DNA of 6,382 nt, taken from DASSKF01 sp035690725 (lineage in GTDB: Bacteria; Actinomycetota; Actinomycetes; Actinomycetales; Dermatophilaceae). Positions 1 through 5,440 of this stretch are shown piece by piece. Each line of letters starts with the position of its first letter. The first letter of the stretch is position 1. The notes under the pieces are model-generated. The model searched no databases and was not told the DNA's origin. It saw nothing but the letters and a program-made list of their open reading frames with translations. Position numbers and translations under genes: made by a program. Location of the stretch: contig DASSKF010000189.1 in assembly GCA_035690725.1 (NCBI GenBank), positions 1 through 6,382 on the forward strand, in the 5' to 3' direction.

Positions 1-272
1 TTCTCCTGCTTCGCCGCGACGGTGCGCTCCCAGTCGGCCGGGAGCTTCGCTGCCGCCGCGTGGATCCGCGCCTTCAGCGCCGGGTCGAGGTTGCTCTGCG
101 CCAGCAGCGCATCGACCCGCTGTTGCAGGGAGCCGTCCGACCTCGCCGTGGCCGCGCTGCTGGCGGTCGTGCCGGCGGCTGCCGTCGTCGTGGCGTAGGC
201 GGCGGTCGGGGCGAGGGTGAGGGTCGCGGCCAGTCCGGCCGCAAGGCCGTAGGCGACAGGCTTCTTCGTCAT
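1..272 (-). CDS. Secreted protein of unknown function, N-terminal part (cut by window edge)
   Basis: The first 90 codons of a gene that continues beyond the left edge. The protein begins MTKKPVAYGLAAGL, a typical Sec signal peptide: a Lys-Lys n-region, a hydrophobic Ala/Leu stretch at about residues 8-25, and a likely signal peptidase I site after AYA near residue 26. An Ala/Thr/Ser-rich linker follows. From about residue 46 the sequence becomes amphipathic and charged (SLQQRVDALLAQSNLDPALK, then a stretch with LPADWERT), which looks helical. I do not recognise the family. ATG at 272-270 is chosen because AGGAAGAGG lies about 5 nt upstream on the minus strand; an adjacent in-frame GTG (275-273) is the alternative. 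The protein should be exported. It may lie in the same transcription direction as the lipoprotein gene upstream, but a 179-bp gap suggests its own promoter. Confidence 0.75.
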   Translation of the reverse strand, partial: MTKKPVAYGLAAGLAATLTLAPTAAYATTTAAAGTTASSAATARSDGSLQQRVDALLAQSNLDPALKARIHAAAAKLPADWERTVAAKQE

Positions 273-315
273 CACTGTCCTCTTCCTGGGGTCTCGGCCG
301 GGGCCGAACGGGATG

Positions 316-330
316 GAGTGACAGTGACTC
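316..330. promoter_or_regulatory. Imperfect palindrome upstream of the secreted-protein gene
   Basis: The 15 bases GAGTGACAGTGACTC form an inverted repeat around a central A (6 of 7 arm positions pair), and also contain GTGAC twice in tandem. It sits 44 bp before the ATG at 272, in the gap between two minus-strand genes, where a promoter or operator is expected. The binding factor is unknown; the role is inferred from symmetry and position only. Confidence 0.3.
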
Positions 331-427
331 TGGCGGCGCCGCACCGCACCGGGGAAGGGGCTGGCCGTGGCGACATCCGGCAATGGCGCAAACCGGACAG
401 CGCTGCCGGGCTGCAGTGTCAGGAAGA

Positions 428-444
428 GGTCAAGCCCCGGTCAA
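428..444. repeat. Direct repeat GGTCAA, 11-bp period
   Basis: GGTCAA occurs at 428-433 and again at 439-444, separated by GCCCC, so the copies are 11 bp apart (one helical turn). On the minus strand each copy reads TTGACC. It lies just after the lipoprotein stop codon and before the secreted-protein gene. Response regulators of the OmpR/PhoP class bind repeats with this spacing, and TTGACC also resembles a -35 element; either role is an inference. Confidence 0.3.
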
Positions 445-451
445 TGCGCGG

Positions 452-796
452 TCAGGAGCCACTCGTCGGCGACCGTTCGCCTCGCGGCCCCGGCTCGGTC
501 GTGCGCCGGGTGTCGACCGACGGCGTCCCGGTGCCGGTCGGGACCGGCAGGGACGTGGGCATGGTCGGCGGCGACGCCGTGGCCCTGGTCTGCGACGGAG
601 TCGGGGCGGGGGTCGTGCCGCCGGCCGGCACGGTCGCCGGCGCGGTGGCGCTCGGGGCTCCGCTGCCGCCCGACCTACCGCCGGAGGAGTCCTGGCCGCA
701 GGCAGCCGTCCCGAGCATGGCGAGGCCGAGTGCCACCGTCGCCGCGAGGGTCCTGCCCGGGCGCCGGGTCGCCTCGGTGCCCCTGGAGCTGCTCAT
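452..796 (-). CDS. Small Pro/Thr/Ser-rich lipoprotein
   Basis: A 114-residue protein. Residues 1-16 are basic (RGTEATRRPGR), residues 17-30 are hydrophobic, and MLGTAAC at 27-33 ends in a candidate lipobox with lipid-modified Cys33. The -3 position is Thr where Leu is usual, so lipidation is likely but not textbook. After Cys33 the chain is low in complexity: Gly/Ser, then Pro, Thr, Ala and Ser, with no hydrophobic core, as in a flexible cell-wall tether. No enzymatic domain is visible. I see no good Shine-Dalgarno before the ATG at 796-794, and no other in-frame ATG or GTG for about 90 bases upstream, so translation may be leaderless or weak. The sorting signal, length and G/C-rich third positions support a real gene, but the biased composition keeps confidence moderate. 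No specific function can be assigned. Confidence 0.65.
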   Translation of the reverse strand: MSSSRGTEATRRPGRTLAATVALGLAMLGTAACGQDSSGGRSGGSGAPSATAPATVPAGGTTPAPTPSQTRATASPPTMPTSLPVPTGTGTPSVDTRRTTEPGPRGERSPTSGS

Positions 797-829
797 GCCG
801 GTATGACGTGCGCGCGCGTCCCCGGGTTC

Positions 830-846
830 CGACCGGTTCCCGGTCG
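830..846. terminator. Strong hairpin between the SDR relic and the lipoprotein gene
   Basis: CGACCGG (830-836) and CCGGTCG (840-846) form a perfect 7-bp GC-rich stem with a 3-base loop. It lies downstream of the SDR relic's stop (911) and 34 bp upstream of the lipoprotein start (796), all on the minus strand. It could terminate transcription from the relic; there is no T-tract, which is common in actinobacteria. It could also be a 5' leader hairpin of the lipoprotein gene. Confidence 0.35.
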
Positions 847-910
847 CGCGGAGTGGCTCTGCGCCGTGCCGAGGTGACGACGTGCGAGAACGACACCCGC
901 TACTCGCGGG

Positions 911-1101
911 TCAGGGGTGAGCGCCGTTGTGGTGGTCTTGCATGGACCCCCAGGCGTCGTGCACGGCTGCGAGTGTCGGCTGCGGTCCCAGGTCGACCGT
1001 CGGCCCCTCCTGCCAGTGGTCAAGGCTGAACGTCCCAACCCCCGTCCGGAGCCGGTCACCACCGCAACCTGTCCGTCGAACCGCAGGGCCTCGCCGCCCA
1101 T
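911..1101 (-). pseudogene. Short-chain dehydrogenase/reductase (SDR) relic with internal deletion
   Basis: Starting at ATG 1101-1099, with an excellent RBS (GGGAGG, 4 nt upstream), the first 24 residues are MGGEALRFDGQVAVVTGSGR followed by GLGR. This is the beta1-TGxxxGxG NAD(P)-binding start of a classical SDR. Near 1035-1045 the frame breaks. The neighbouring frame then reads TFSLDHWQEGPTVDLGPQP and continues for about 20 residues to a TGA at 911. That tail contains an amphipathic segment (LAAVHDAW) and could be the original SDR C-terminus, although I cannot prove its origin. Intact SDRs have about 250-300 residues, whereas only about 62 codons remain. The Ser/Tyr/Lys catalytic residues are therefore gone and the protein cannot be an active oxidoreductase. 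A fusion to unrelated DNA is the alternative to an internal deletion. Confidence 0.6.
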
Positions 1102-1176
1102 CACGCCTCCCACCGGATGTCCGGCCGCATGTCGTGGGCAGGGGCCGTGCCCGCGGCGAAGGTGAGCATCGCACAC

Positions 1177-2253
1177 TCACAGCACTGACCGGTCGGCGTC
1201 TGGCCGCCCTTCGGGCGCGACCACGGACCACGGCACCTGGTGTCCCTCCAGCTCCCCTGACAGGGCCGCTTGCGCGCACGCTCGGCCCTGCTCGCGCAGC
1301 GAGGCCGCCACCGACCAGATGCCTGAGGTGGTGGCCGCTCGCGTGCCGTCCCATCCGGTGAGCGTCACGTCCTGCAGCGTGCGGTCCACTGTCGAGTGGG
1401 CCCCCAGCGCCAGCTCATCGCTCATCGCCAGCACCACCACGGGGCCACGGCCGTCCAGCGTCTCGAGCAGTTCTGCGGCGGCGTCCTCGCCCAGTTCGCG
1501 CTGGTTGCGCTCCACCACCGCGATCCCCACGTCGTCCCAGTCATGCCCGGCCTCGGTCAGCGCGTCGCGGTAGCCGGCCAGACGAGCGCCGGTGACGGGG
1601 AAGGGGACCGCCTGCGGGTCCATCAGGTCAGGGGGCAGGTCGCGGCCGCGTACGACGCCGCTGGTGCGGCGCCGGTCCAGGGGGAAGCTGATGATGACGG
1701 GGGTTGCCTCAGCCAGCGGCGTGGCCGCCGCGACCGCTGCTGCGGCTGCGCGGTCATCGGCCCCGATGCACACCAGCCCCGGGTGGGCCGGACCGCCTTG
1801 GATGGCAGCGGGTCGCCCGCTGCCCGCGACGGCGGCGAGCACCGGGTCATCGGCCACGGTGGTCCACAGCACATAGCCGTCGACCGCTGCTGACAGCACC
1901 CGGTCGGCGTCGGAGGCATCCCCGCGGGTGGGAATCAGCACCACTCCCAGGTCCTCGTCGACGCAGACCTCGGTGATCCCGGCCAGGAACTGCGCCGCCT
2001 GCGGGTCGTCGAAGAGGTAGGACAGGCGCTCCCCGACCACCACGCCCAGCTGGTTGACGCGCCCTGAGCGCAGGGCGCGGGCGGTGCTGTTGGGGCGGTA
2101 GCCCAGCCGGGCCGCGACCTCCAGCACCCGGGCCCGGGTGGCCTCGGCGACCCGCGCCGGGTGGTTGAAGGAGTAGGACACCGTCATCGGCGCGACCCCC
2201 GCCTGCTCGGCGACGTCTTTGACGGTGGGGCGTCGTCGCGCGGGTGTGGACAC
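1177..2253 (-). CDS. LacI-family transcriptional repressor
   Basis: A 358-residue cytoplasmic DNA-binding repressor of the LacI/GalR family, near the usual family length. Residues 10-30 (TVKDVAEQAGVAPMTVSYSF) are the helix-turn-helix, and the headpiece continues to the hinge helix at about 52-64 (RPNSTARALRSG). A periplasmic-binding-protein-like effector domain follows from about residue 68 (QLGVVVGE), with GADD near 164-167 and MSDELALGA near 277-285 in the expected places. The start is GTG (2253-2251). No Shine-Dalgarno precedes it, but TATGCT at 2265-2260 is a -10 element placed exactly for transcription to begin at that GTG, so a leaderless mRNA is likely. It diverges from an MFS transporter with a shared operator palindrome, which implies autoregulation and control of the transporter. 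The effector is unknown, probably a sugar or other small substrate of the transporter. Confidence 0.93.
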   Translation of the reverse strand: MSTPARRRPTVKDVAEQAGVAPMTVSYSFNHPARVAEATRARVLEVAARLGYRPNSTARALRSGRVNQLGVVVGERLSYLFDDPQAAQFLAGITEVCVDEDLGVVLIPTRGDASDADRVLSAAVDGYVLWTTVADDPVLAAVAGSGRPAAIQGGPAHPGLVCIGADDRAAAAAVAAATPLAEATPVIISFPLDRRRTSGVVRGRDLPPDLMDPQAVPFPVTGARLAGYRDALTEAGHDWDDVGIAVVERNQRELGEDAAAELLETLDGRGPVVVLAMSDELALGAHSTVDRTLQDVTLTGWDGTRAATTSGIWSVAASLREQGRACAQAALSGELEGHQVPWSVVAPEGRPDADRSVL

Positions 2254-2259
2254 AGCGGC

Positions 2260-2265
2260 AGCATA
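2260..2265 (-). promoter_or_regulatory. Putative -10 element for the LacI gene (leaderless start)
   Basis: On the minus strand TATGCT fits the actinobacterial TAnnnT -10 pattern. It occupies -12 to -7 if transcription starts on the G of the GTG at 2253. No clear -35 is visible, which is common for such promoters. Confidence 0.45.
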
Positions 2266-2271
2266 GATTGT

Positions 2272-2281
2272 GTAACGTTAC
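2272..2281. promoter_or_regulatory. Putative LacI-family operator palindrome
   Basis: GTAACGTTAC is a perfect 10-bp palindrome centred on CpG between 2276 and 2277, as in typical LacI/GalR operators (AACGTT-type core). It lies between the divergent LacI start (2253) and the transporter start (2287). It includes TAACGT (2273-2278), a TAnnnT -10 candidate for the transporter. A repressor bound here would cover the transporter's -10 and the region around -24 of the repressor's own promoter, so both genes could be shut off from one site. Binding is inferred, not shown. Confidence 0.65.
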
Positions 2282-2286
2282 GACTC

Positions 2287-3513
2287 GTGACCCGAGCCTC
2301 GACCGCCTCCTCGTCTGCTCCACCTGTCCTCGGTGCCCGTGCCGCGTACGCCCCCTACGCGGCCTTCGCCGCCTTCGGGGTCTTCTGGGGCGCCTGGGGT
2401 GCTGCCCTGCCCACCCTGCGCATCCGGGCCGACGTCAGCGAGGGCCAGCTGGGCACCGCCCTGCTCTTCGTCGGTCTGGGGGCGCTGCCGGCGATGGCCC
2501 TCACCGGACGCGCGGTGGACCGCTTCGGACTGCGCGTGGCGGCCTGGCTGCTGGCGCCGCTGGCCGGTGCCGGCCTGCTCATCGCCGGCACCTCCGACGG
2601 AATGGTGCTGCTCGTCGTCGGGATGCTCGTGGTCGGCGCCGCCTCCGGTGCCGCCGACGTCGCCATCAACACCCTGGCCGGGCGCGCAGAGCACGCCACC
2701 GCCAAGCCTCTGCTCACCCGATCCCACGGGCTGTTTTCCGTGGGTGTCGTGATCGCCAGCCTGTCCACCGGAGCGCTGCTGGGTGCGGAGCTGTCACTGC
2801 TGGCGACCTTCGCCGTGGTCACGGCAGTGATGCTCGCCCTGACGGCGGCTGCTCACCGCACCAGCGCATCGCTGCAGCTCCCGGTTCACCAGACGGATCC
2901 CGGTGCCCGGGTCGGGGCGGGCCTGCTGCGACGGATCAGCCCGACCTCACCGCTGCTGGTGGTCGTCGGGCTGGTCGCTGCTTTGGCCTACGCCATCGAG
3001 AACGCCCACCAGAGCTGGGGAGCAGTGATGCTCACCGACGTCCTCAGCGCCTCACCCCAGCTGGCGGCCACAGCCCCAGCGACCTTCGCCGCCACCGCCG
3101 CGCTGGCGCGCCTTGGCCTGGCGCCGCTCTCACGCAGCCACCCCACCGCGATGCTGCTCGGTGGCGGCACCTTGGCCAGCGCAGGCAGCGCGGTGCTGGC
3201 CACCGCCCCCTCGGTCGCTGTGGCCCTGGCCGGGCTGGCGCTGGCCGCACTGGGCACCGCGACGCTGTTCCCCACCCTGCTCAGCCGCAGCCTGCACAGC
3301 ACCGACCCCGCTCGGCACGGCCGGGCCACCTCCACGGTCGCCACCACCGCCTACCTGGGCTTCCTGCTCGGCCCGGCCTACGTGGGCCTGCTGGCCGAGA
3401 GCAGCAGCCTTCGGGGCGCGCTGGTCGGCGTGGCCGCACTCGCCCTGGTCTTCACCCTGGCAGCAGCGCCGGTCAGCGCGTGGGCTGCGACAAGAGCGCA
3501 CACCGGGAGATGA
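2287..3513 (+). CDS. MFS transporter controlled by the divergent LacI regulator
   Basis: A 408-residue integral membrane permease of the Major Facilitator Superfamily, the normal family length. About a dozen hydrophobic segments alternate with short loops. The loop after the second segment holds the MFS signature A motif GRAVDRFGLR (residues 74-83, GxxxDRxGxR). DVAINTLAGR (124-133) and SHGLFSVG (146-153) match conserved stretches of the YbjJ-like branch. The central cytoplasmic loop is at about residues 189-220. I chose GTG at 2287. An in-frame ATG at 2161 would add 42 residues read from inside the repressor gene and without transporter character. No Shine-Dalgarno precedes the GTG, and the -10 candidate TAACGT would start transcription within about 2 nt of it, so the mRNA is probably leaderless or nearly so. 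The substrate cannot be told; LacI control suggests a sugar, sugar derivative or toxic analogue. Confidence 0.93.
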   Translation: MTRASTASSSAPPVLGARAAYAPYAAFAAFGVFWGAWGAALPTLRIRADVSEGQLGTALLFVGLGALPAMALTGRAVDRFGLRVAAWLLAPLAGAGLLIAGTSDGMVLLVVGMLVVGAASGAADVAINTLAGRAEHATAKPLLTRSHGLFSVGVVIASLSTGALLGAELSLLATFAVVTAVMLALTAAAHRTSASLQLPVHQTDPGARVGAGLLRRISPTSPLLVVVGLVAALAYAIENAHQSWGAVMLTDVLSASPQLAATAPATFAATAALARLGLAPLSRSHPTAMLLGGGTLASAGSAVLATAPSVAVALAGLALAALGTATLFPTLLSRSLHSTDPARHGRATSTVATTAYLGFLLGPAYVGLLAESSSLRGALVGVAALALVFTLAAAPVSAWAATRAHTGR

Positions 3514-3635
3514 CCTCGACGACCTCGTGGCACTTCCGCACCCGAGGAGGGACGCGCCGAGCCGAGGGCATCGACGAGGACGCCTACTTCCAGTAGTTGC
3601 GGACCCACAGTCCGATCCGCCTACGGTGAGGTGGC
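3514..3635. other. Intergenic region between transporter and acetyltransferase genes
   Basis: 122 bp without a convincing gene. It starts with a 9-bp-period direct repeat (GACCTCG at 3512-3518 and 3521-3527). One frame stays open and ends AEGIDEDAYFQ at a TAG (3594-3596), which might be the fossil C-terminus of a lost gene, but there is too little to identify it. The last part holds the acetyltransferase RBS (GGTGAGG) and a TAnnnT-type -10 candidate, TACGGT at 3622-3627. Confidence 0.4.
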
Positions 3636-4121
3636 ATGAACACGTCGATACGACCGGCCGTCGCGGACGATGTGGATGCCGTCGTCGCCTTCGGCGCGTT
3701 CGTCGTCCCGCCGCACTATGCGCCGATGTTGGGGACCGAGGCGGCGCGGTCCCAGTTGCGATGGTGGTCGCGCGAGCGAATGGAGCCGGCCGTCCTGGCG
3801 CGGCGCGTCCACCTCGCGGTCGACGACGACACCGTCGTGGGCGTGTGCGAGACCGGCGAGCTTGCCGGTGAGCAGGTCGTGTGGAAGCTCTACCTGGCCC
3901 CCGACGTCCGCGGCCGTTCGGTGGGCGCCGCGCTGCTGCGCGACGCCGTCGACGCGCTGCCTGCCGACGCCGGGCATGTCCTCGTGGAGCATTTCGCCGG
4001 CAACACCCGCGCGGGTCGCTTCTATCAGCGGGAAGGGTTCGACGTCGTCCGCACCGAGGATGCCTCCTCGGGGGACCCGAACGCGGCCGTCGTCTGGCGG
4101 AGGCGCGACCTTGACCGTTGA
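3636..4121 (+). CDS. GNAT-family N-acetyltransferase
   Basis: A 161-residue single-domain cytoplasmic acetyltransferase of the GNAT superfamily, which uses acetyl-CoA to acetylate an amine. It opens with the usual beta1 IRPAVADDVDAV (residues 5-16). The beta4 strand and pyrophosphate-binding loop follow as VVWKLYLAPDVRGRSVGAAL (81-100), where RGRSVGA is the R/QxxGxG/A acetyl-CoA motif. HFAGNTRAGRFYQREGF (119-135) is motif B, and its Tyr130 is the candidate general acid. The length is normal for the family. ATG at 3636 has GGTGAGG about 5 nt upstream. Its 122-bp separation from the transporter suggests independent transcription. The substrate is unknown: small molecules, antibiotics and protein N-termini are all possible for this fold. 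It is the last intact chromosomal-looking gene before the mobile-element relic. Confidence 0.9.
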   Translation: MNTSIRPAVADDVDAVVAFGAFVVPPHYAPMLGTEAARSQLRWWSRERMEPAVLARRVHLAVDDDTVVGVCETGELAGEQVVWKLYLAPDVRGRSVGAALLRDAVDALPADAGHVLVEHFAGNTRAGRFYQREGFDVVRTEDASSGDPNAAVVWRRRDLDR

Positions 4122-4272
4122 CCCGCGTCCGCAGTGACGGCTGCCTGCCTCGCCCCCGCTTGCTGCTCGATGAGCCGGAATCGGCCGGGGCGGCTACCTG
4201 CTCCTCAACCACGTTCGGTGACGAGGCGCGACACCACGGTCAGCACGGGTTCGGGCCACGATGAAGGGGAAG

Positions 4273-4291
4273 ACCGCAGTTGTCCTGCGGT
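4273..4291 (+). terminator. Hairpin, possible terminator
   Basis: ACCGCAG (4273-4279) and CTGCGGT (4285-4291) pair perfectly over 7 bp with a 5-base loop, TTGTC. No T-tract follows. It lies 150 bp after the acetyltransferase stop and before the integrase relic, so it may insulate the two transcription units. It could equally be a protein-binding inverted repeat. Confidence 0.35.
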
Positions 4292-4312
4292 GTCATTCGG
4301 TGGAGCGGACAC

Positions 4313-4344
4313 GCTTCCCCCACAGAGGACATAGCTTCCCCCAC
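4313..4344. repeat. Two GCTTCCCCCAC direct repeats upstream of integrase
   Basis: The exact 11-mer occurs at 4313-4323 and 4334-4344, a 21-bp period (two helical turns, same DNA face). Similarity continues more loosely after each copy (GAGGACA versus GGGGACT). The pair sits 50-81 bp before the integrase start. Such short repeats near int genes are often arm-type integrase or excisionase sites; that role is inferred from position. Confidence 0.5.
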
Positions 4345-4393
4345 GGGGACTCCCACTGCTAGCGCAGCACGGGGTTGGAAGGAGGCGTTCGGG

Positions 4394-5111
4394 ATGGCCC
4401 GGAGACGAGGCTTCGGTGAGGTCGAGCGACGGGTCAGCGCGTCCGGCTCGGTGACCTAGCGCGCCCGCTACGCGATGCCCGACGGCACCCGCTACCCGCG
4501 CACGCTCGGCACCAAGCTGGCCGCCGAGGCGTGGCGTGGCTGGCGACCGAGCGCGCGTTGATCGACCGGGAGCAGTGGACGCCCCCGAAGGCCCGGCAGG
4601 CTGCCGCGGCCAAACGCCGGGCCGAGGCCGCATTCAACACCGTCGGCGGGTTCGCCGCACGCTACCTCACCGAGCGCGGACTGCGCCCCAGCACGGCCCG
4701 GGGCTACCGGCAGCTGCTGGCGACCCGAATCCTGCCGTACTTCGGGGACGTGCCCCTGATGACCGTGACCCTGTCGGACATCAAGACCTGGCGCGTGCGG
4801 CAAGCACCTGCTCGAGCACACCGCGCCCGGTCCCGGTGGACTGCTCTTCCCCGGGGACCGCACCGACCACATGAGCGTTCGCTACCTGATGGACCGCTAC
4901 CGGCCGGCGCGCGAGGCGGCCGGTCGCCCCGACCTGACGGTCCACCACCTCAGGCACACCGCCCTGACCCTGGCCGGCCAGCACGGTGCCACCGCCGCCG
5001 AGCTCCAGGCTCGTGCCGGACACGCCTCCCAAGCGGCGATGGGGATCTACCAGCATGCTTGCCGAGGCGATCGGGAAGACCTACGACGACTGGGCGCGCA
5101 ACCACCAGTGA
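4394..5111 (+). pseudogene. int: Tyrosine recombinase (phage/ICE integrase), multiply disrupted
   Basis: The relic keeps its RBS (GGAGG, 8 nt before ATG 4394). After repair the N-terminus reads MARRRGFGEVERRVSASGSV, then YRARY and MPDGTRYPRTLGT, an arm-binding domain. FAARYLTERGLRPSTARGY through SDIKTWRV (about 4648-4797) is the SAM-like core-binding domain. The catalytic C-terminus, in another frame from about 4802, carries HHLRHT (4943-4960), AGHAS and the nucleophile Tyr in GIYQHA (TAC 5048-5050). There are four lesions. A TAG at 4457-4459 stands where TAC (Tyr) is expected. GTGGC is duplicated at 4531-4540 and shifts the frame. An out-of-frame deletion near 4790-4803 removed the first catalytic Arg and beta-hairpin Lys region. 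A second frame change after QHA (about 5055) leads to LAEAIGKTYDDWARNHQ and a TGA at 5109-5111. About 239 codons remain of a usual 370-400, so it cannot recombine DNA. Confidence 0.88.
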
Positions 5112-5126
5112 CTGCGACCCGCGGAA

Positions 5127-5146
5127 GTGTGAACTACGGTTGACAC
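5127..5146. promoter_or_regulatory. Putative operator/promoter of the toxin-antitoxin operon
   Basis: GTGTGAAC (5127-5134) and GTTGACAC (5139-5146) form an inverted repeat with 7 of 8 positions paired around TACG. It starts 16 bp after the integrase relic's stop and immediately precedes or overlaps the toxin start. TTGACA (5140-5145) and TACGGT (5135-5140) inside it look like promoter hexamers. Type II antitoxins with a helix-turn-helix usually repress their own operon at such palindromes, so this is the expected autoregulatory site. Confidence 0.45.
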
Positions 5147-5440
5147 CGATCGACGTGCTCAAGTCAGACGCCTTCATCCACTGGGTTCGACCGATTGCGC
5201 GATCGTCGCGCTGCTCAGCGGATCGCGATGCGGGTCGACCGGATGGCCAACGGCAATCCAGGAGACACGAAATCTGTAGGACAAGGCGTTTGGGAGATGC
5301 GCATCGACCACGGCCCGGGCTACCGGGTCTACTTCCTCCGGCGACGGGAGACACTCGTGATTCTGCTCTGCGGTGGTGAGAAGTCGACCCAACGTCGAGA
5401 CATCGAGCAAGCACACGGGATGGCAAAGGACTGGGAGTGA
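5140..5440 (+). pseudogene. HigB/RelE-like toxin (HI1419-type), frameshifted near its N-terminus
   Basis: The N-terminal part lies in one frame (TPIDVLKSDAFIHWVR, from TTG 5140 or GTG 5155). The rest lies in the next frame from about 5195 (LRDRRAAQRIAMRVDRMANG, then GNPGDTKSVGQGVWEMRIDH, GPGYRVYF and LLCGGEKSTQRRDIEQA). This is the addiction-module killer family related to RelE/HigB, small ribosome-associated mRNA interferases of about 100 residues. Removing one C from the pair at 5191-5192 rejoins the frames as HWVRRLRDRRAAQRI, giving 94 or 99 residues. As written, only an 81-residue form from TTG 5195 could be made, lacking the first strand and helix. Its TGA overlaps the antitoxin ATG. Codon use is less G/C-biased than in the chromosomal genes, suggesting transfer. 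The break may be a silencing mutation or a sequencing indel. Confidence 0.75.

Larger units (their letters stand above)
4122..4393. other. Intergenic region at the left flank of the integrase relic
   Basis: 272 bp without a convincing gene. It starts at a tandem TTGACCG/TTGACCC (4111-4124) overlapping the acetyltransferase stop. It then holds a 7-bp hairpin (4273-4291), two 11-bp direct repeats (4313-4344), a small inverted repeat CTGC-TAGC-GCAG (4356-4367) and the integrase RBS GGAGG (4381-4385). No tRNA gene is visible here, so the attachment site cannot be placed by that route; the element's left boundary probably lies in this region. Confidence 0.45.

Noticed and set aside
60..806. Long plus-strand open frames (60-806, 367-1029, 383-877)
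   Set aside because: They are Arg/Gly/Pro-rich readings opposite two minus-strand genes with clear signal peptides; no domain, RBS or sensible composition.
808..818. Alternating GC tract as Z-DNA or a regulatory element
   Set aside because: About 11 bases of alternating CG is unremarkable at this GC content.
1136..1152. GGGCA/TGCCC inverted repeat as the LacI terminator
   Set aside because: A 5-bp stem with a 7-base loop and no T-tract is expected by chance in such GC-rich DNA.
2161..2286. Upstream ATG extension of the transporter
   Set aside because: The added residues overlap the LacI coding start and have no transporter character; GTG 2287 gives a normal N-terminus.
3530..3596. Open frame ending AEGIDEDAYFQ as a separate gene
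   Set aside because: About 22 residues with no start, RBS or recognisable family; noted only as possible debris in the intergenic entry.
3130..4212. Minus-strand 360-codon open frame
   Set aside because: It is antisense to the MFS and GNAT genes, extremely Arg-rich, and typical of shadow frames in high-GC DNA.
5185..5197. Programmed +1 frameshift in the toxin
   Set aside because: No known slippery or stimulatory element is visible and the family is normally encoded in one frame; a simple insertion is the plainer explanation.
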